Notes: generated by a model not told the origin, from the letters alone. 36,367 nt of DNA from Geovibrio ferrireducens (GCF_026226615.1 NZ_JAJAPB010000017.1:1-36367); one strand, 5' to 3'. Shown: positions 24,017 to 33,417, counted from the stretch's first letter. A program made the numbers and translations.

Positions 24017-25309
24017 TTGAAAGGCACTTTCCGTTCACTTCGTGTTTTTAATTATAAAGTCTGGGCATACGGTGCGCTTGTGTCCAATATCGGCACATGG
24101 ATGCAGCGCGTGGGGCAGGACTGGCTGGTGCTTACCGAACTTACTGACAATAACGCTACTGCTGTGGGCATTGTTATGGCGCTCCAGTTCGGCCCTCAGC
24201 TTCTCCTGCTGCCTGTCAACGGATTTGCAGTTGACCATTTCGACAGGCGCAGGCTGCTTATTGCCACTCAGGCGGCCATGGCTGCTCTGGCGCTGGGGCT
24301 TGGGATTCTTGTGGTAACTGATCTGGTCAGGCTTTGGCATGTTTACATATTCGCGTTTCTTCTCGGCTGCGTGACAGCCTTTGACACTCCGGCGCGGCAG
24401 ACCTTTGTCTCCGAACTGGTGTCAGAGGAGGATCTTTCAAATGCCGTTGCCCTTAACTCCACCTCTTTTAACGCAGCAAGGATGATAGGCCCCGCCGTGG
24501 CGGGTTTTCTTATCGCCTCAATAGGCTCCGGATGGGTATTTCTTATGAATGCAGCCACATTCTGCGCTGTGCTCTTCTCTTTGAGCATAATCAGGAAAAG
24601 TGAGCTCAGGGAAAGCGTCAGGGCGGATTATGTTAAGGGCAGCCTTCTGGGCGGCATATCATACATACGCAACAGGCCTGATCTCAAAACCCTTATGCTG
24701 ATGTTTTTTCTCATAGGTACATTCGGGCTTAACTTTCCCATCTTCATTTCCTCTATGGCGGTGATGGTGTTCCATTCCGATGCGCATGAATACGGCATAC
24801 TCACATCCATGATGGCTGTCGGGTCTGTGGCGGGAGCTCTGCTTTCCGCACGGCGGGAGCGGCCTAGGATAAGTTTTCTGATGGCCGGAAGCTTTGTTTT
24901 TGGTCTGGGGTTTGTTGTTGCCGCCGTGATGCCGCATTTCCTGCTTTTCGGCGTAGCTCTGGGACTCATAGGCATAGCGGCGCAGACGTTTACCACCACG
25001 GCAAACAGCACCGTGCAGCTTACCACCGAGCCAGCCATGCGGGGAAGGGTGATGGCAATAGTTTTTGCCCTTGCCTGGGGCGGAACACCCCTCGGCGCAC
25101 CTCTGGTGGGGTGGATTGCAGATAATTTCGGCCCCCGTGCGGCTATGTCGGTGGGTGCGTTTTCCGGTTTTTCAGCCACTGCTGTCTGCCTGTATTACCT
25201 TATCAGACACAGAGGCCTCCGTTTCAGTCTTGAATCCGGCAGGTTCGCTTATATTATAAACAAGCCGGAGTATTCGCCTGAGAAAGCTGCCCGGAAAGGG
25301 GAAAGCTGA
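24017..25309 (+). CDS. MFS transporter (MFS_3/EntS-like exporter family)
   Basis: A 430-residue protein with about 12 hydrophobic segments. The opening FRSLRVFNYKVWAYGALVSNIGTWMQRVGQDWLVLTELT is characteristic of the MFS_3 family (enterobactin exporter EntS and relatives). The loop motif DHFDRRRLL between segments 2 and 3 and the segment DTPARQTFVSELV fit as well. It is probably a proton-driven exporter; the substrate is unknown. The start is TTG, with AAGAGGG ten bases upstream; no in-frame ATG precedes the family's usual N-terminus. It is divergent from the diguanylate cyclase. Confidence 0.85.
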   Translation: MKGTFRSLRVFNYKVWAYGALVSNIGTWMQRVGQDWLVLTELTDNNATAVGIVMALQFGPQLLLLPVNGFAVDHFDRRRLLIATQAAMAALALGLGILVVTDLVRLWHVYIFAFLLGCVTAFDTPARQTFVSELVSEEDLSNAVALNSTSFNAARMIGPAVAGFLIASIGSGWVFLMNAATFCAVLFSLSIIRKSELRESVRADYVKGSLLGGISYIRNRPDLKTLMLMFFLIGTFGLNFPIFISSMAVMVFHSDAHEYGILTSMMAVGSVAGALLSARRERPRISFLMAGSFVFGLGFVVAAVMPHFLLFGVALGLIGIAAQTFTTTANSTVQLTTEPAMRGRVMAIVFALAWGGTPLGAPLVGWIADNFGPRAAMSVGAFSGFSATAVCLYYLIRHRGLRFSLESGRFAYIINKPEYSPEKAARKGES

Positions 25310-25445
25310 AGAGGAAGTCACTGAACCCTGCGGGTTGCGGTGTTCTATTTTCTGCCGGGATTAAATTTTCTGTTGTACAGGTAAACTGAATTTGGTAAAA
25401 CTGGACTGAATTTATTGGGTTACCCCCTTTCACAGGAGATTTATA

Positions 25446-27098
25446 ATGTCAACTTTCGAGATGATCACCAAAACATTCGGAGATTTTCTTAATGAAAAAG
25501 CCCGTACTCAGCCGGAACATGAGGCTGTTATTTATCCCCTCCGCGGCATAAGGCTAACCTATAAACAGCTGGACGACAAAACTGATCTCCTTGCGAAAGG
25601 CCTGATGGCCATGGGCGTGAAAAAGGGTGATCACATTGCCGTATGGTCCACCAACATACCTGAGTGGATAGACATGCTCTTTGCATGCACGAAGATAGGC
25701 GCAGTGCTTGTCACCGTTAACACTCTTTACCGTACCAGCGAGCTTGAATATGTGCTTAAACAGTCAGACTCCACACACCTTTTCGTGATGGAGGGCTTCA
25801 AAAATATCAACTATACCGAAACAGTTTACGAGATAATGCCCGGTCTGAAAGACTGCAATCCTGATAATGAGTTCATGTTTGATAACCTTCCGTTTCTCAA
25901 AAGGGTTGTCTACATAGGGGAGGACAGCCGTCAGGGTATGCTGCCGTATGAAAAAATATATGAACTCGGCGCGGGAGTGAGCTTTGAGGCTCTTGAGGCG
26001 GTCAAGAAGACGCTGGATATACATGATGTAATCAACATGCAGTATACCTCCGGGACAACAGGCTTCCCCAAGGGCGTGATGCTCTCACATTTCAACATAC
26101 TCAATAACGCATACGCCATAGGGCAGGGGATGAACTTCTCCAACGCTGACAGGCTCTGCATTCCTGTTCCTTTCTTCCACTGCTTCGGCGTGGTTCTCGG
26201 CATAATGGTCTGTATAAGCCACGGGGCGGCGATGATTCCTGTGGAAACTTTCAACCCTGTCACAGTTCTTGAGTCCATAGAAAAGGAAAGATGCACCGCC
26301 GTGCACGGTGTGCCTACTATGTTTATATCCATGCTTCAGCTTCTTGAGGAACAGAAGTTTGATGTGAGCACTCTCCGTACCGGAATAATGGCCGGATCTC
26401 CATGCCCGGTGGAGGTGATGCGTCAGGTTATAGACCGAATGAACATGACGGACATCACAATTGTTTACGGACAGACCGAAGCCTCCCCCGGAATGACGCA
26501 GACTATGTACTCAGACAATGTGGACAAACGCTGTGAAACAGTAGGCAAGGAGCTCCCCGGTGCTGAGGTGATGGTTGTTGACCCTGAAACAGGGCTTGAA
26601 TGCCCTGCAAATGTTCAGGGAGAGATATGGGGCAGGGGCTACAACGTTATGAAGGGCTACTACAAGATGGAGGAAGCCACCAGAAACGCCTACAGCCATG
26701 ACGGATGGCTGAAAACCGGGGATCTCGGCGTGAAGACCGGGGACGGGTACTTCAAAATAACCGGAAGAATAAAGGATATGATAATCAGAGGCGGGGAGAA
26801 CATTTACCCCAGAGAGATAGAGGAGTTCCTCTACCTTCACCCGGAGGTTGAGGATGTTCAGGTTGTGGGTGTGCCCGACAGGAAGTACGGTGAGGAGACC
26901 ATGGCGTTCATACGGCCGAAAACTCCCGGCATGCGTCTTTCAAGGGATGAGATTCATGCCTTCTGCAAGGGGCGCATAGCAGACTATAAAATTCCCCGCT
27001 ATGTGGAGATGGTAACCGACTACCCCATGACGGCCAGCGGAAAGATACAGAAATACAAGCTCCGTGAGCTTGCTGTGGAAAAACTGAAACTGGGATAA
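25446..27098 (+). CDS. AMP-forming acyl-CoA synthetase
   Basis: A 550-residue adenylate-forming enzyme. The phosphate-binding loop YTSGTTGFPKG sits at 200-210. The adenine-site motif YGQTEASPG, the ribose-binding KTGDLG, the hinge region GRIKDMIIRGGENIYPREIEE, and the catalytic lysine K533 (ASGKIQKYKLRE) are all present. It would activate a carboxylic acid, most likely a medium- or long-chain fatty acid, to its CoA thioester. AGGAG precedes the ATG. The gene stands alone, with no beta-oxidation genes beside it, so chain-length preference cannot be inferred. Confidence 0.9.
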   Translation: MSTFEMITKTFGDFLNEKARTQPEHEAVIYPLRGIRLTYKQLDDKTDLLAKGLMAMGVKKGDHIAVWSTNIPEWIDMLFACTKIGAVLVTVNTLYRTSELEYVLKQSDSTHLFVMEGFKNINYTETVYEIMPGLKDCNPDNEFMFDNLPFLKRVVYIGEDSRQGMLPYEKIYELGAGVSFEALEAVKKTLDIHDVINMQYTSGTTGFPKGVMLSHFNILNNAYAIGQGMNFSNADRLCIPVPFFHCFGVVLGIMVCISHGAAMIPVETFNPVTVLESIEKERCTAVHGVPTMFISMLQLLEEQKFDVSTLRTGIMAGSPCPVEVMRQVIDRMNMTDITIVYGQTEASPGMTQTMYSDNVDKRCETVGKELPGAEVMVVDPETGLECPANVQGEIWGRGYNVMKGYYKMEEATRNAYSHDGWLKTGDLGVKTGDGYFKITGRIKDMIIRGGENIYPREIEEFLYLHPEVEDVQVVGVPDRKYGEETMAFIRPKTPGMRLSRDEIHAFCKGRIADYKIPRYVEMVTDYPMTASGKIQKYKLRELAVEKLKLG

Positions 27099-27102
27099 AA
27101 TG

Positions 27103-27196
27103 AAATCCTCCTCCTGTCCCCCTTTGTCAAAGGGGGAAGTTGTTGCAGGCGAAACTAAAACACCCTCCTTTTGTAAAGGAGGGCTGGGGAGGATTT
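27103..27196. repeat. MITE-like palindromic element
   Basis: A 94-bp element with perfect 9-bp terminal inverted repeats AAATCCTCC (27103-27111) and GGAGGATTT (27188-27196). Inside are two further perfect 9-bp stems: CCCCCTTTG/CAAAGGGGG (27118-27136) and CCCTCCTTT/AAAGGAGGG (27163-27183). This matches the CCTCCTTT-type intergenic repeats I know from many bacterial genomes. It starts five bases after the acyl-CoA synthetase stop and could also end its transcript. It encodes nothing. Confidence 0.8.
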
Positions 27197-27261
27197 ATGC
27201 AAATACAGACTTTTTACTTTTGAAATGACTTTATCAGCACGCTGAGCCGCCTCCGGGCGGC

Positions 27262-28383
27262 TTATTTTATCTCTATCAGCACGCTGACAGGCTCCTTTAC
27301 CCCGACAGATCTGCCGTAGTTGCTCAGGCGGTATATGCTTGCTTCGCTGAGCACCTGCCCTTTCTTGATAAGGAGGATGCGGTCTGTGGTTTCTATATCC
27401 TCCATAACCACCATGCCTTCCCTGAGATCCCGTATGAACAGCGAACGCTGTACGAAGTTGTCCTTCGGTGAGACAACCTTTTCGAGTATCTCTATAAGTT
27501 TGATGTCATAGAGTGCGGGCTTCTCCTTGAGCAGGCGTATTGCCTCGTAGATGTCCGTGCCCCCCTTGGAGAGTATGTCAAAATCGTTTATAATGCGGAT
27601 TATTCTTGCGCCTATGGGGATCTTGCTTCTCTCCGCTTCGGTAAATGACTGCTTTTCTATAAGCTCCGCAACAACCTCCATTCTGGGAATGTTTTTAATA
27701 AGCTGAGCGCCTACTTTGGGCACTTCGGAGTAGGCAGCCTCCTCCGCGGGAGTAAGCTGCTTGCCGGAATAAACCTTTTCCATCGTTTCAGCGGGGATTG
27801 CTGCGCAGCCTAGTTTGGAGAGCATTGCCCCCACCTCTATCTGCCATTTGTTTTCTATGTTGAGGTTTCTGAGCATGAGATGAACCACGCGCTTGATACG
27901 CTCGCTCTGACCGAATGCCACAGGGTTTGTGATTGAGAGAACATCCGTAAGAACCTTTATGCTTCCTTGCAGAGTGCCGCGCAGAAGCTCCTTCTCCGCT
28001 ACAATCAGCTGATGGTGCTCAAGGCAGGCATCTATATTTTTGGACAGCACGTCAGGCGGGCAGGGTTTGGTGAGGAAACGGAACACATTTCCGTCATTCA
28101 CCGCGGAGATTGCCGTCTCAACATCGGCATAGCCTGTAATCAGCATTCTCACTGTGTTTTTACTGAGCTCATAAGCTTTGGCAAGAAACTGCACACCGTT
28201 CATCTCCGGCATTTTGAAGTCAGAAATTATTACCGCAAAAGGTTTTGAAGCATTTCCCTTAATCATCTGGAGCGCCTCCGCCGGGGAGGAGGCAGTATGA
28301 ACATCATATTTCAGGCGGAAGGAGCGCTTGTATGAAGACAGAATATTCAGATCATCATCCACAAAGAGAATCCTGTTATTCAC
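27262..28383 (-). CDS. Response regulator with degenerate HD-GYP-like output domain
   Basis: The receiver domain (about 1-120) is intact: D9-D11 (VDDD), phosphorylatable D55 (ISDFKMPEMNG), T83 and K106. The rest (about 130-300) follows the RpfG-type HD-GYP plan, but the metal ligands are missing: AMLSKLGCAAIP stands where active proteins have LLHDIGKIGIP, and no HHE-x-DG motif follows. It should therefore not hydrolyse c-di-GMP and may act as a binding or scaffold protein. A GTG start at 28383 is chosen because GGAGG ends six bases before it; the ATG at 28422 lies inside the upstream gene and lacks such a site. It overlaps the REC-HDOD stop by 8 bases. Confidence 0.82.
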   Translation of the reverse strand: MNNRILFVDDDLNILSSYKRSFRLKYDVHTASSPAEALQMIKGNASKPFAVIISDFKMPEMNGVQFLAKAYELSKNTVRMLITGYADVETAISAVNDGNVFRFLTKPCPPDVLSKNIDACLEHHQLIVAEKELLRGTLQGSIKVLTDVLSITNPVAFGQSERIKRVVHLMLRNLNIENKWQIEVGAMLSKLGCAAIPAETMEKVYSGKQLTPAEEAAYSEVPKVGAQLIKNIPRMEVVAELIEKQSFTEAERSKIPIGARIIRIINDFDILSKGGTDIYEAIRLLKEKPALYDIKLIEILEKVVSPKDNFVQRSLFIRDLREGMVVMEDIETTDRILLIKKGQVLSEASIYRLSNYGRSVGVKEPVSVLIEIK

Positions 28384-29593
28384 CGTAAACCTCCGCGCAT
28401 ATCTTTTTACAGGTTTTTTCAAGTTCCGCCATTTTGTCAGTGAGGTTCATTCTGTGTACGTATATATCGTCAATAAGGCGCACCGCATAGTTCTCGTTCA
28501 GCTTCACCAGTCTGTGCTCAAAAACATTGCCCAGATAAACAGATGTGAGCACGCTGGAGGATTCGTCAATGGAGAGGTTCGGACAGTGGTGCAGGTGAAC
28601 CGCCTGGATGACTTCCTCGTCAAATCCCCAGAGACTGAGGAGATAAGCTCCCACTTCGGCGTGGGATGTACCGATAATCTCCTTCTCCATCTCCCAGATT
28701 GATTTGTTCTGCTCTCTGGCTTCGTCCACAACTACTTTGTATGTCTTGTTAAAGTTAGTAATAAGAACAACCTTGCCTATGTCATGGAGCAGACCTGCGA
28801 TTGATGACATCTCCGTATACTGCTTGCTTTGGCCTATCTGCTTTGAAATGGTCTTTGAAAGTCTGGCAACAAGAAGGGTGTGGTTGCGCAGAAGATCGAG
28901 GTTAAAGTATTTTATCTGCCCTGTTTTTATTTCGGTGAATATATGTTCGTTAACTATAAAGCTCCGTATGGTGTCCGCACCGAGAAGTGCTATGGCTTTC
29001 TCAGGGCTGGTTATTCTGTTTATCAGTCCGAAGAAGGAAGAGTTCACCAGCTTGAGGATGTTGGCGCTCATTGAACTGTCCTCCGCAACTATGCGTGCTA
29101 TGGCTGCCACGGAGTAATCAGGGTTTGACATCTCTTCGCTTATTCTCTGGAAGGTGACGGGCATGGTGGGGAGCATAGAAATGCGCGATACGATTCTTTT
29201 TGCTTCCTCATTGTGCAGAATCTGGCGGAACTTGAGAGCCTGTTCGATTGTTTCCACAACCATGTCCGCATTGCAGGGCTTGGTGAGGAACTGGTGCGCC
29301 AGTTTCGCCGCTTCCACCAGCATAGTATGCTCCGAGTGCCCGGAAAGAACGACTCTGAAAACCTTCGGGTAGGTGCTGCAAACTTCTTTCAGCAGTTCAA
29401 GTCCGTTCATACCGGGCATAAGCATATCTGTGATGATAACCTGAATCCTGCTTTTTTCCAGTATTTCAAGAGCCTCTTTTCCGCTTGATGCGAAATGCAT
29501 GTCCCATTGATCCTTCATTTTAAAGAGCATGCGTTTCAGTCCCTGAAGAACATTCGGCTCATCATCCACAAAAAGCAGCCTGTATTTTTCCAT
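28376..29593 (-). CDS. Response regulator with HDOD output domain
   Basis: A 405-residue protein. The receiver domain has D10/D11, the phospho-acceptor D56 (ITDMLMPGMNG), S84 and K105. An HDOD domain follows from about 133 to 330, with MLPTMPVTFQRISEEMSNPDYSVAAIARIVAEDSSMSANILKLVNS and the HD signature IAGLLHDIGKVVL. HDOD proteins act in signalling but usually lack proven phosphodiesterase activity. It lies 4 bases after the kinase stop and overlaps the next regulator, so both regulators are probably targets of the kinase encoded first. Confidence 0.88.
   Translation of the reverse strand: MEKYRLLFVDDEPNVLQGLKRMLFKMKDQWDMHFASSGKEALEILEKSRIQVIITDMLMPGMNGLELLKEVCSTYPKVFRVVLSGHSEHTMLVEAAKLAHQFLTKPCNADMVVETIEQALKFRQILHNEEAKRIVSRISMLPTMPVTFQRISEEMSNPDYSVAAIARIVAEDSSMSANILKLVNSSFFGLINRITSPEKAIALLGADTIRSFIVNEHIFTEIKTGQIKYFNLDLLRNHTLLVARLSKTISKQIGQSKQYTEMSSIAGLLHDIGKVVLITNFNKTYKVVVDEAREQNKSIWEMEKEIIGTSHAEVGAYLLSLWGFDEEVIQAVHLHHCPNLSIDESSSVLTSVYLGNVFEHRLVKLNENYAVRLIDDIYVHRMNLTDKMAELEKTCKKICAEVYGE
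28390..28394 (-). promoter_or_regulatory. Ribosome binding site fixing a GTG start
   Basis: GGAGG on the minus strand, six bases ahead of GTG at 28383. It lies inside the last codons of the REC-HDOD gene and decides the start of the downstream regulator. Confidence 0.75.
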
Positions 29594-29597
29594 TAAC

Positions 29598-32090
29598 CTA
29601 TGCCTCTGTAGCTTTTATTTTAATATAGAAGGTTGTTCCTTCCCCCACCACTGACTCGAAATAGATCTGTCCGCCGTGCTTTTCCGTGATTATGGTGTGG
29701 CATATGGACAGTCCCTGCCCTGTGCCCTTGCCGACCTCTTTTGTGGTGAAGAAGGGGTCAAATACCTTATCTGCTATGGAAGGGGGTATGCCGCAGCCTG
29801 TATCTCTGACTTTGATTACGGCAAGCCCGTTTTCTATGACGGTTGTAATGGTGACTGTTCCTTTCCTGTTCAGCCCCGCATTTGCTTCTTTAATGGCATG
29901 GGCGGCGTTGACAAGCAGGTTAAGGAGAACCTGATTAAAGTCAACAGGGTTTCCGAGAATTTTAGGGTTATCGGGGGATAGCTCCAGCACCACTTCCGCA
30001 TGGTATTTCCATTCGTTTCTGGCGACTGTCACCGTGTTCTGAACTGAGTTGTTTATATCAATTATAGACTGCTCCTCAGCGCCGGGGTGAGAGAACATCT
30101 TCATCGCCCGCACAATGGAGGAAACCCTTTCAATGCCCTCCAGAGTCTGCTCAAGGGCAAGGGGAACCTCCTCTTTGATAAAGTCTATTTCAAGCATCGG
30201 CTTGAGTATGTCAAATTTTTGTCTGGTTGCCGGATCTGTCTCTTCCAGAGTCTTTTCAAAGGCGTTATAAAATTTCAGGAAGCTTTCCATGACATCCTTG
30301 ATGAAGTGGGTATTATCGCCAATGTACTGAATCGGTGTGTTTATTTCGTGTGCTATGCCCGCTGCGAGCTGACCGATGGACTCCATTTTCTGGGCTATGG
30401 CAAGCTGGCGCTCCAGCATTTTTTTCTCGGTGAGATCAAAGAATATAATTGCGTGATGAAGGTTGCCCTGCCACTTAACCTGAAGCACTGACTTGCTGAC
30501 TGGTATGAAGGTATTGTCATCGAGTGTGATGATGTAGTCCGTATGTGTGTCCGGAGTGTCTCTTGTGCTGCATATGAACTGCTCGCAGTTTTTGCCCATG
30601 AGCGGGCCTGTGCCTTTTTTAAGCAGCTTATCCGCTGTGGCGTTGGAGTAAACTATCGTCTGCGTGTCGGGGTCAACAAGCACAATCGCCGCCTGAATAC
30701 CGGTAAGTATCGAGTCAAGGAAAAGCCTGTTCTCCTCAAGCTCAAGGACTGCCAGTGTGCGGTCGGTTATATCCTGAATAATGCCGTTCAGCTCTGTGAA
30801 CTTCCCGTTGAGGAGCACAGGTTCAGCGGATATATTTACATACTTTACCGTACCGTTTACCACGAGCCGGACATCTATGGAGTAGGGCTGGAAGTCTTCC
30901 CTGATCTTGTTTCTTTTGCTGAGAAGTTTAGCCCTGTCATCCTTGTGGATTATCTCAAAAAGGTTTTGAAGGCTGATTGAGTTGCTGGGTGCTCCGGTGA
31001 TGTTCATGGCCTCAGCAGACATGTGATAAGTATCTGTGTCTATTTTGTGCACCCAGCTTCCGACTTTTGCAATGTTCTGTGATTTGGTGAGAAGCCTCTC
31101 ACTTTCCTCAAGCTTTATCTGCATTTTTTTATTCGAGAGAGTGATGCCGATGCTTACGCTGATTCGCTCAAAAAACCGGATGATTTCTTCTGTAAAGGTT
31201 CCTTTATCCCTTGAGCAGATCTGCATAGCACCTATGACTTTGTCCTGTGCCGAAAGCGGAATGAGCGCCAGGGAGCGGTACTTGCTGTTGAGGTCGATGT
31301 GCACCAGCCCCAGGCTCTCCAGAACATCACGGTACTTATTCACTGTTTCCGGAAGGTCGTTGCTCCAGAAGCTGCCGCCGTAGGTCATGAACGGGTAGTC
31401 TTTGAGTTCCTGCCTCTTGTTAAGCACAATCTCGCATATGCATGATGAGCAGCGGCTGTCCGGCGGAGTGCCGTTTTCGTTCTCGCATGCAACTTCGCAC
31501 CTGCTGCTCAGGGTATCCTCAGGGTTTACCGACTCAAAAAATGAGAACCCTTCATCATCCAGAACCCTGATGGCAACTTCGTCATACCCTGTGTATTCCT
31601 TTACGATAAAGAGTATGTCACTGGTAATATTTTTGAATGATTCCTGCTGGTTCAGAAGTTCAAGGATCTGTATGGCTAGCTGGAGCTTATTTTTGTGGCT
31701 CTCATGTACTTTCTCCCTGTTTATGGAGCTCAGAGCGAGGCTGAGGTGAACTTTGATCACATCCGCAGCCATAGGGAGACGTATATAGTAGTTGGGGTTA
31801 AACTCAATCTCATCAGGTTCCGGATATTTTCCGCTGCTGTCTGCGACTATTACCGGCAGGGAGCGGTGCTCGCAAAAGCTGAGAAGTTCGCTGAGATCTT
31901 CCCATGAACAGTTTGGGGTAAAGTGATAAATAATGACAAAGGGGGATGTTTTTCTGTAAGCTTTTTCTAGCTCATAAACGGATGAGAAAATTCTTTCAGG
32001 CTCATACCCGGCCTGAACCACAAGAGAAGTAAAATCATTTTTTTCTGCCGCATCTTTATTAAATACGACCAGTCTGTATTCATTGACCAC
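29598..32090 (-). CDS. Cytoplasmic sensor histidine kinase (pseudo-receiver, GAF, PAS domains)
   Basis: An 830-residue protein without membrane segments. Residues about 1-125 resemble a receiver domain, but the strand that should carry the phospho-acceptor reads VIIYHFTPN, without Asp. A GAF domain follows (about 130-340), containing a cysteine group C-x2-C-x-C (RCSSCIC) plus two more Cys nearby, then two PAS segments (about 350-550). The kinase core has H581 in GIAHEINTPIQYIGDN, N-box LLNLLVNAAHAI, DTGCGIP and GTGQGLS. It is the first gene of a three-gene signalling operon. The Cys-rich GAF might sense redox state or bind a metal; that is speculation. Confidence 0.85.
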   Translation of the reverse strand: MVNEYRLVVFNKDAAEKNDFTSLVVQAGYEPERIFSSVYELEKAYRKTSPFVIIYHFTPNCSWEDLSELLSFCEHRSLPVIVADSSGKYPEPDEIEFNPNYYIRLPMAADVIKVHLSLALSSINREKVHESHKNKLQLAIQILELLNQQESFKNITSDILFIVKEYTGYDEVAIRVLDDEGFSFFESVNPEDTLSSRCEVACENENGTPPDSRCSSCICEIVLNKRQELKDYPFMTYGGSFWSNDLPETVNKYRDVLESLGLVHIDLNSKYRSLALIPLSAQDKVIGAMQICSRDKGTFTEEIIRFFERISVSIGITLSNKKMQIKLEESERLLTKSQNIAKVGSWVHKIDTDTYHMSAEAMNITGAPSNSISLQNLFEIIHKDDRAKLLSKRNKIREDFQPYSIDVRLVVNGTVKYVNISAEPVLLNGKFTELNGIIQDITDRTLAVLELEENRLFLDSILTGIQAAIVLVDPDTQTIVYSNATADKLLKKGTGPLMGKNCEQFICSTRDTPDTHTDYIITLDDNTFIPVSKSVLQVKWQGNLHHAIIFFDLTEKKMLERQLAIAQKMESIGQLAAGIAHEINTPIQYIGDNTHFIKDVMESFLKFYNAFEKTLEETDPATRQKFDILKPMLEIDFIKEEVPLALEQTLEGIERVSSIVRAMKMFSHPGAEEQSIIDINNSVQNTVTVARNEWKYHAEVVLELSPDNPKILGNPVDFNQVLLNLLVNAAHAIKEANAGLNRKGTVTITTVIENGLAVIKVRDTGCGIPPSIADKVFDPFFTTKEVGKGTGQGLSICHTIITEKHGGQIYFESVVGEGTTFYIKIKATEA

Positions 32091-32320
32091 TGCGCACCGC
32101 CTGAAAACGGCAGTCAGCCTTCAGGCTGCTTCTGCATTTGTGTTTTTGGATGTGAATATTCATATTCTACTGAAATACATGGAATTTTCAAGGCGAAATC
32201 GGCACGTTGCGTAAACTGTTAAGTTTGTTGTCAGGTGCAAGTTCATGCCTGACAGTAGTTTGGTCGGCTGAACCTTTTTTCGGAACTGTTAATTGAACGC
32301 TTGATTACTGAGAGTGCATT
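32091..32320. other. Gap between kinase operon and exporter, with inverted repeat
   Basis: A 230-bp region without a gene, leading the kinase operon on the minus strand. It contains the perfect 7-bp inverted repeat TGTCAGG (32229-32235)/CCTGACA (32248-32254) with a 12-base spacer, a candidate operator. A small stem CAGCCT/AGGCTG (32115-32128) lies in the kinase leader. No convincing promoter was found. Confidence 0.4.
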
Positions 32321-33322
32321 TTATCCTGTTATATTTATTATAACCATGTTGATAAGATAGCCGCCCGCAGTCAGCCATATAAACATTGCAGCCGCGCAGA
32401 CAAGAGGCGCAGCGCCTACGTTTTTAATTTTATCCGCTCTTGTTTCTATGCCCAGTGCTGCCATGGCTGCTGCCAGCATGAAGGTATCTGCTGTGTTGAC
32501 AGCGCTGAGCACAGCCTGCGGCAGATCAATGAAGGTATTGAACGCTGCTGCCGCGACAAACATCAGCGCAAACCAGGGAATCTGTATTCTGGCGACTTTA
32601 TTTTCCCTATTCACCATTGCGCTGAGGATCAGGAGAAACGGCGCAAGGAGCATTACCCTGCCAAGCTTTGCTATCACAGCGGTTTCAGGCGCATGAACCG
32701 CTTCCCCCGCTACCACGGCCTGAGCAGCTTCATGTATGGTTGAGCCTATGTATATGCCGAATTCGTTTGCCGTCATGCCGGAAAAACTGAAAAAAACAGG
32801 ATAAAGAAACATGGCAAGAGTCCCGAACAGCACAACTGTTCCCACTGCTGCGGCTGTTTTATGCGGTTCGGGTTTGATCACTGCCTCTGCCGCCATGACT
32901 GCTGCCGCTCCGCATATGGAGCTTCCCGCGGCACAGAGAATTGCGGTGTCTCTGTCCATTTTAAGGAGCCGGGCAATCAGCAGGCCGACGGCAAATGTTG
33001 ATATAAGCATTGCCGCATCCGCCGTGATGCCCGCTGCGCCTATTTCTGCTATCTGCGTGAATGTTATGCGGAAACCGAACAGAATAACGGCAAGTCTCAG
33101 TATTCTTTTCTGACAGAATGCAAATCCGCTGTTCCATGATGAAGGGATAAATCTGCCCCCTGCGTTCCCCGCCGCCATCCCTATGATTATGGCGATAACC
33201 ACAGGGGAGAGCCCTGCCTCTTTTATGAACCGGACACCTGCCGCCAGATATGCCGCAGCGCTGAGAAGTGCAATAAATCCCACTCCTTTTATCCATCCGC
33301 TGTTTATGCGTGTTTCTGCCAT
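32321..33322 (-). CDS. yeiH: YeiH-family (UPF0324) putative sulfate/sulfite exporter
   Basis: A 333-residue inner-membrane protein with about ten hydrophobic segments. Family marks include LSPVVIAIIIGMAAGN near the N-terminus, RLAVILFGFRITFTQI, the central AAGSSICGAAAVMA, and GIYIGSTIHEAAQAVVAG. Members are annotated as putative sulfate exporters. In enterobacteria yeiH stands divergent from yeiE, exactly as here, which supports the assignment and a role in sulfite or sulfur stress. GAGG precedes the ATG. Confidence 0.88.
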   Translation of the reverse strand: MAETRINSGWIKGVGFIALLSAAAYLAAGVRFIKEAGLSPVVIAIIIGMAAGNAGGRFIPSSWNSGFAFCQKRILRLAVILFGFRITFTQIAEIGAAGITADAAMLISTFAVGLLIARLLKMDRDTAILCAAGSSICGAAAVMAAEAVIKPEPHKTAAAVGTVVLFGTLAMFLYPVFFSFSGMTANEFGIYIGSTIHEAAQAVVAGEAVHAPETAVIAKLGRVMLLAPFLLILSAMVNRENKVARIQIPWFALMFVAAAAFNTFIDLPQAVLSAVNTADTFMLAAAMAALGIETRADKIKNVGAAPLVCAAAMFIWLTAGGYLINMVIINITG

Positions 33323-33417
33323 TGCTCTGCCTCGTTATTAAGATTATGCTTGAAATATAGGCAAAAACTAATATAAGTAAAATATAATGATTTGATTATT
33401 TTAATAAGGAAAAGAGA
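33323..33417. promoter_or_regulatory. Divergent yeiH/LysR promoter region
   Basis: A 95-bp AT-rich intergenic region. On the plus strand TATAAT (33383-33388) is a perfect -10 for the LysR gene, without a good -35. On the minus strand TTTACT-N16-TATATT is a possible promoter for yeiH. LysR proteins normally bind such shared regions; I could not single out one T-N11-A operator with confidence. Confidence 0.5.
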
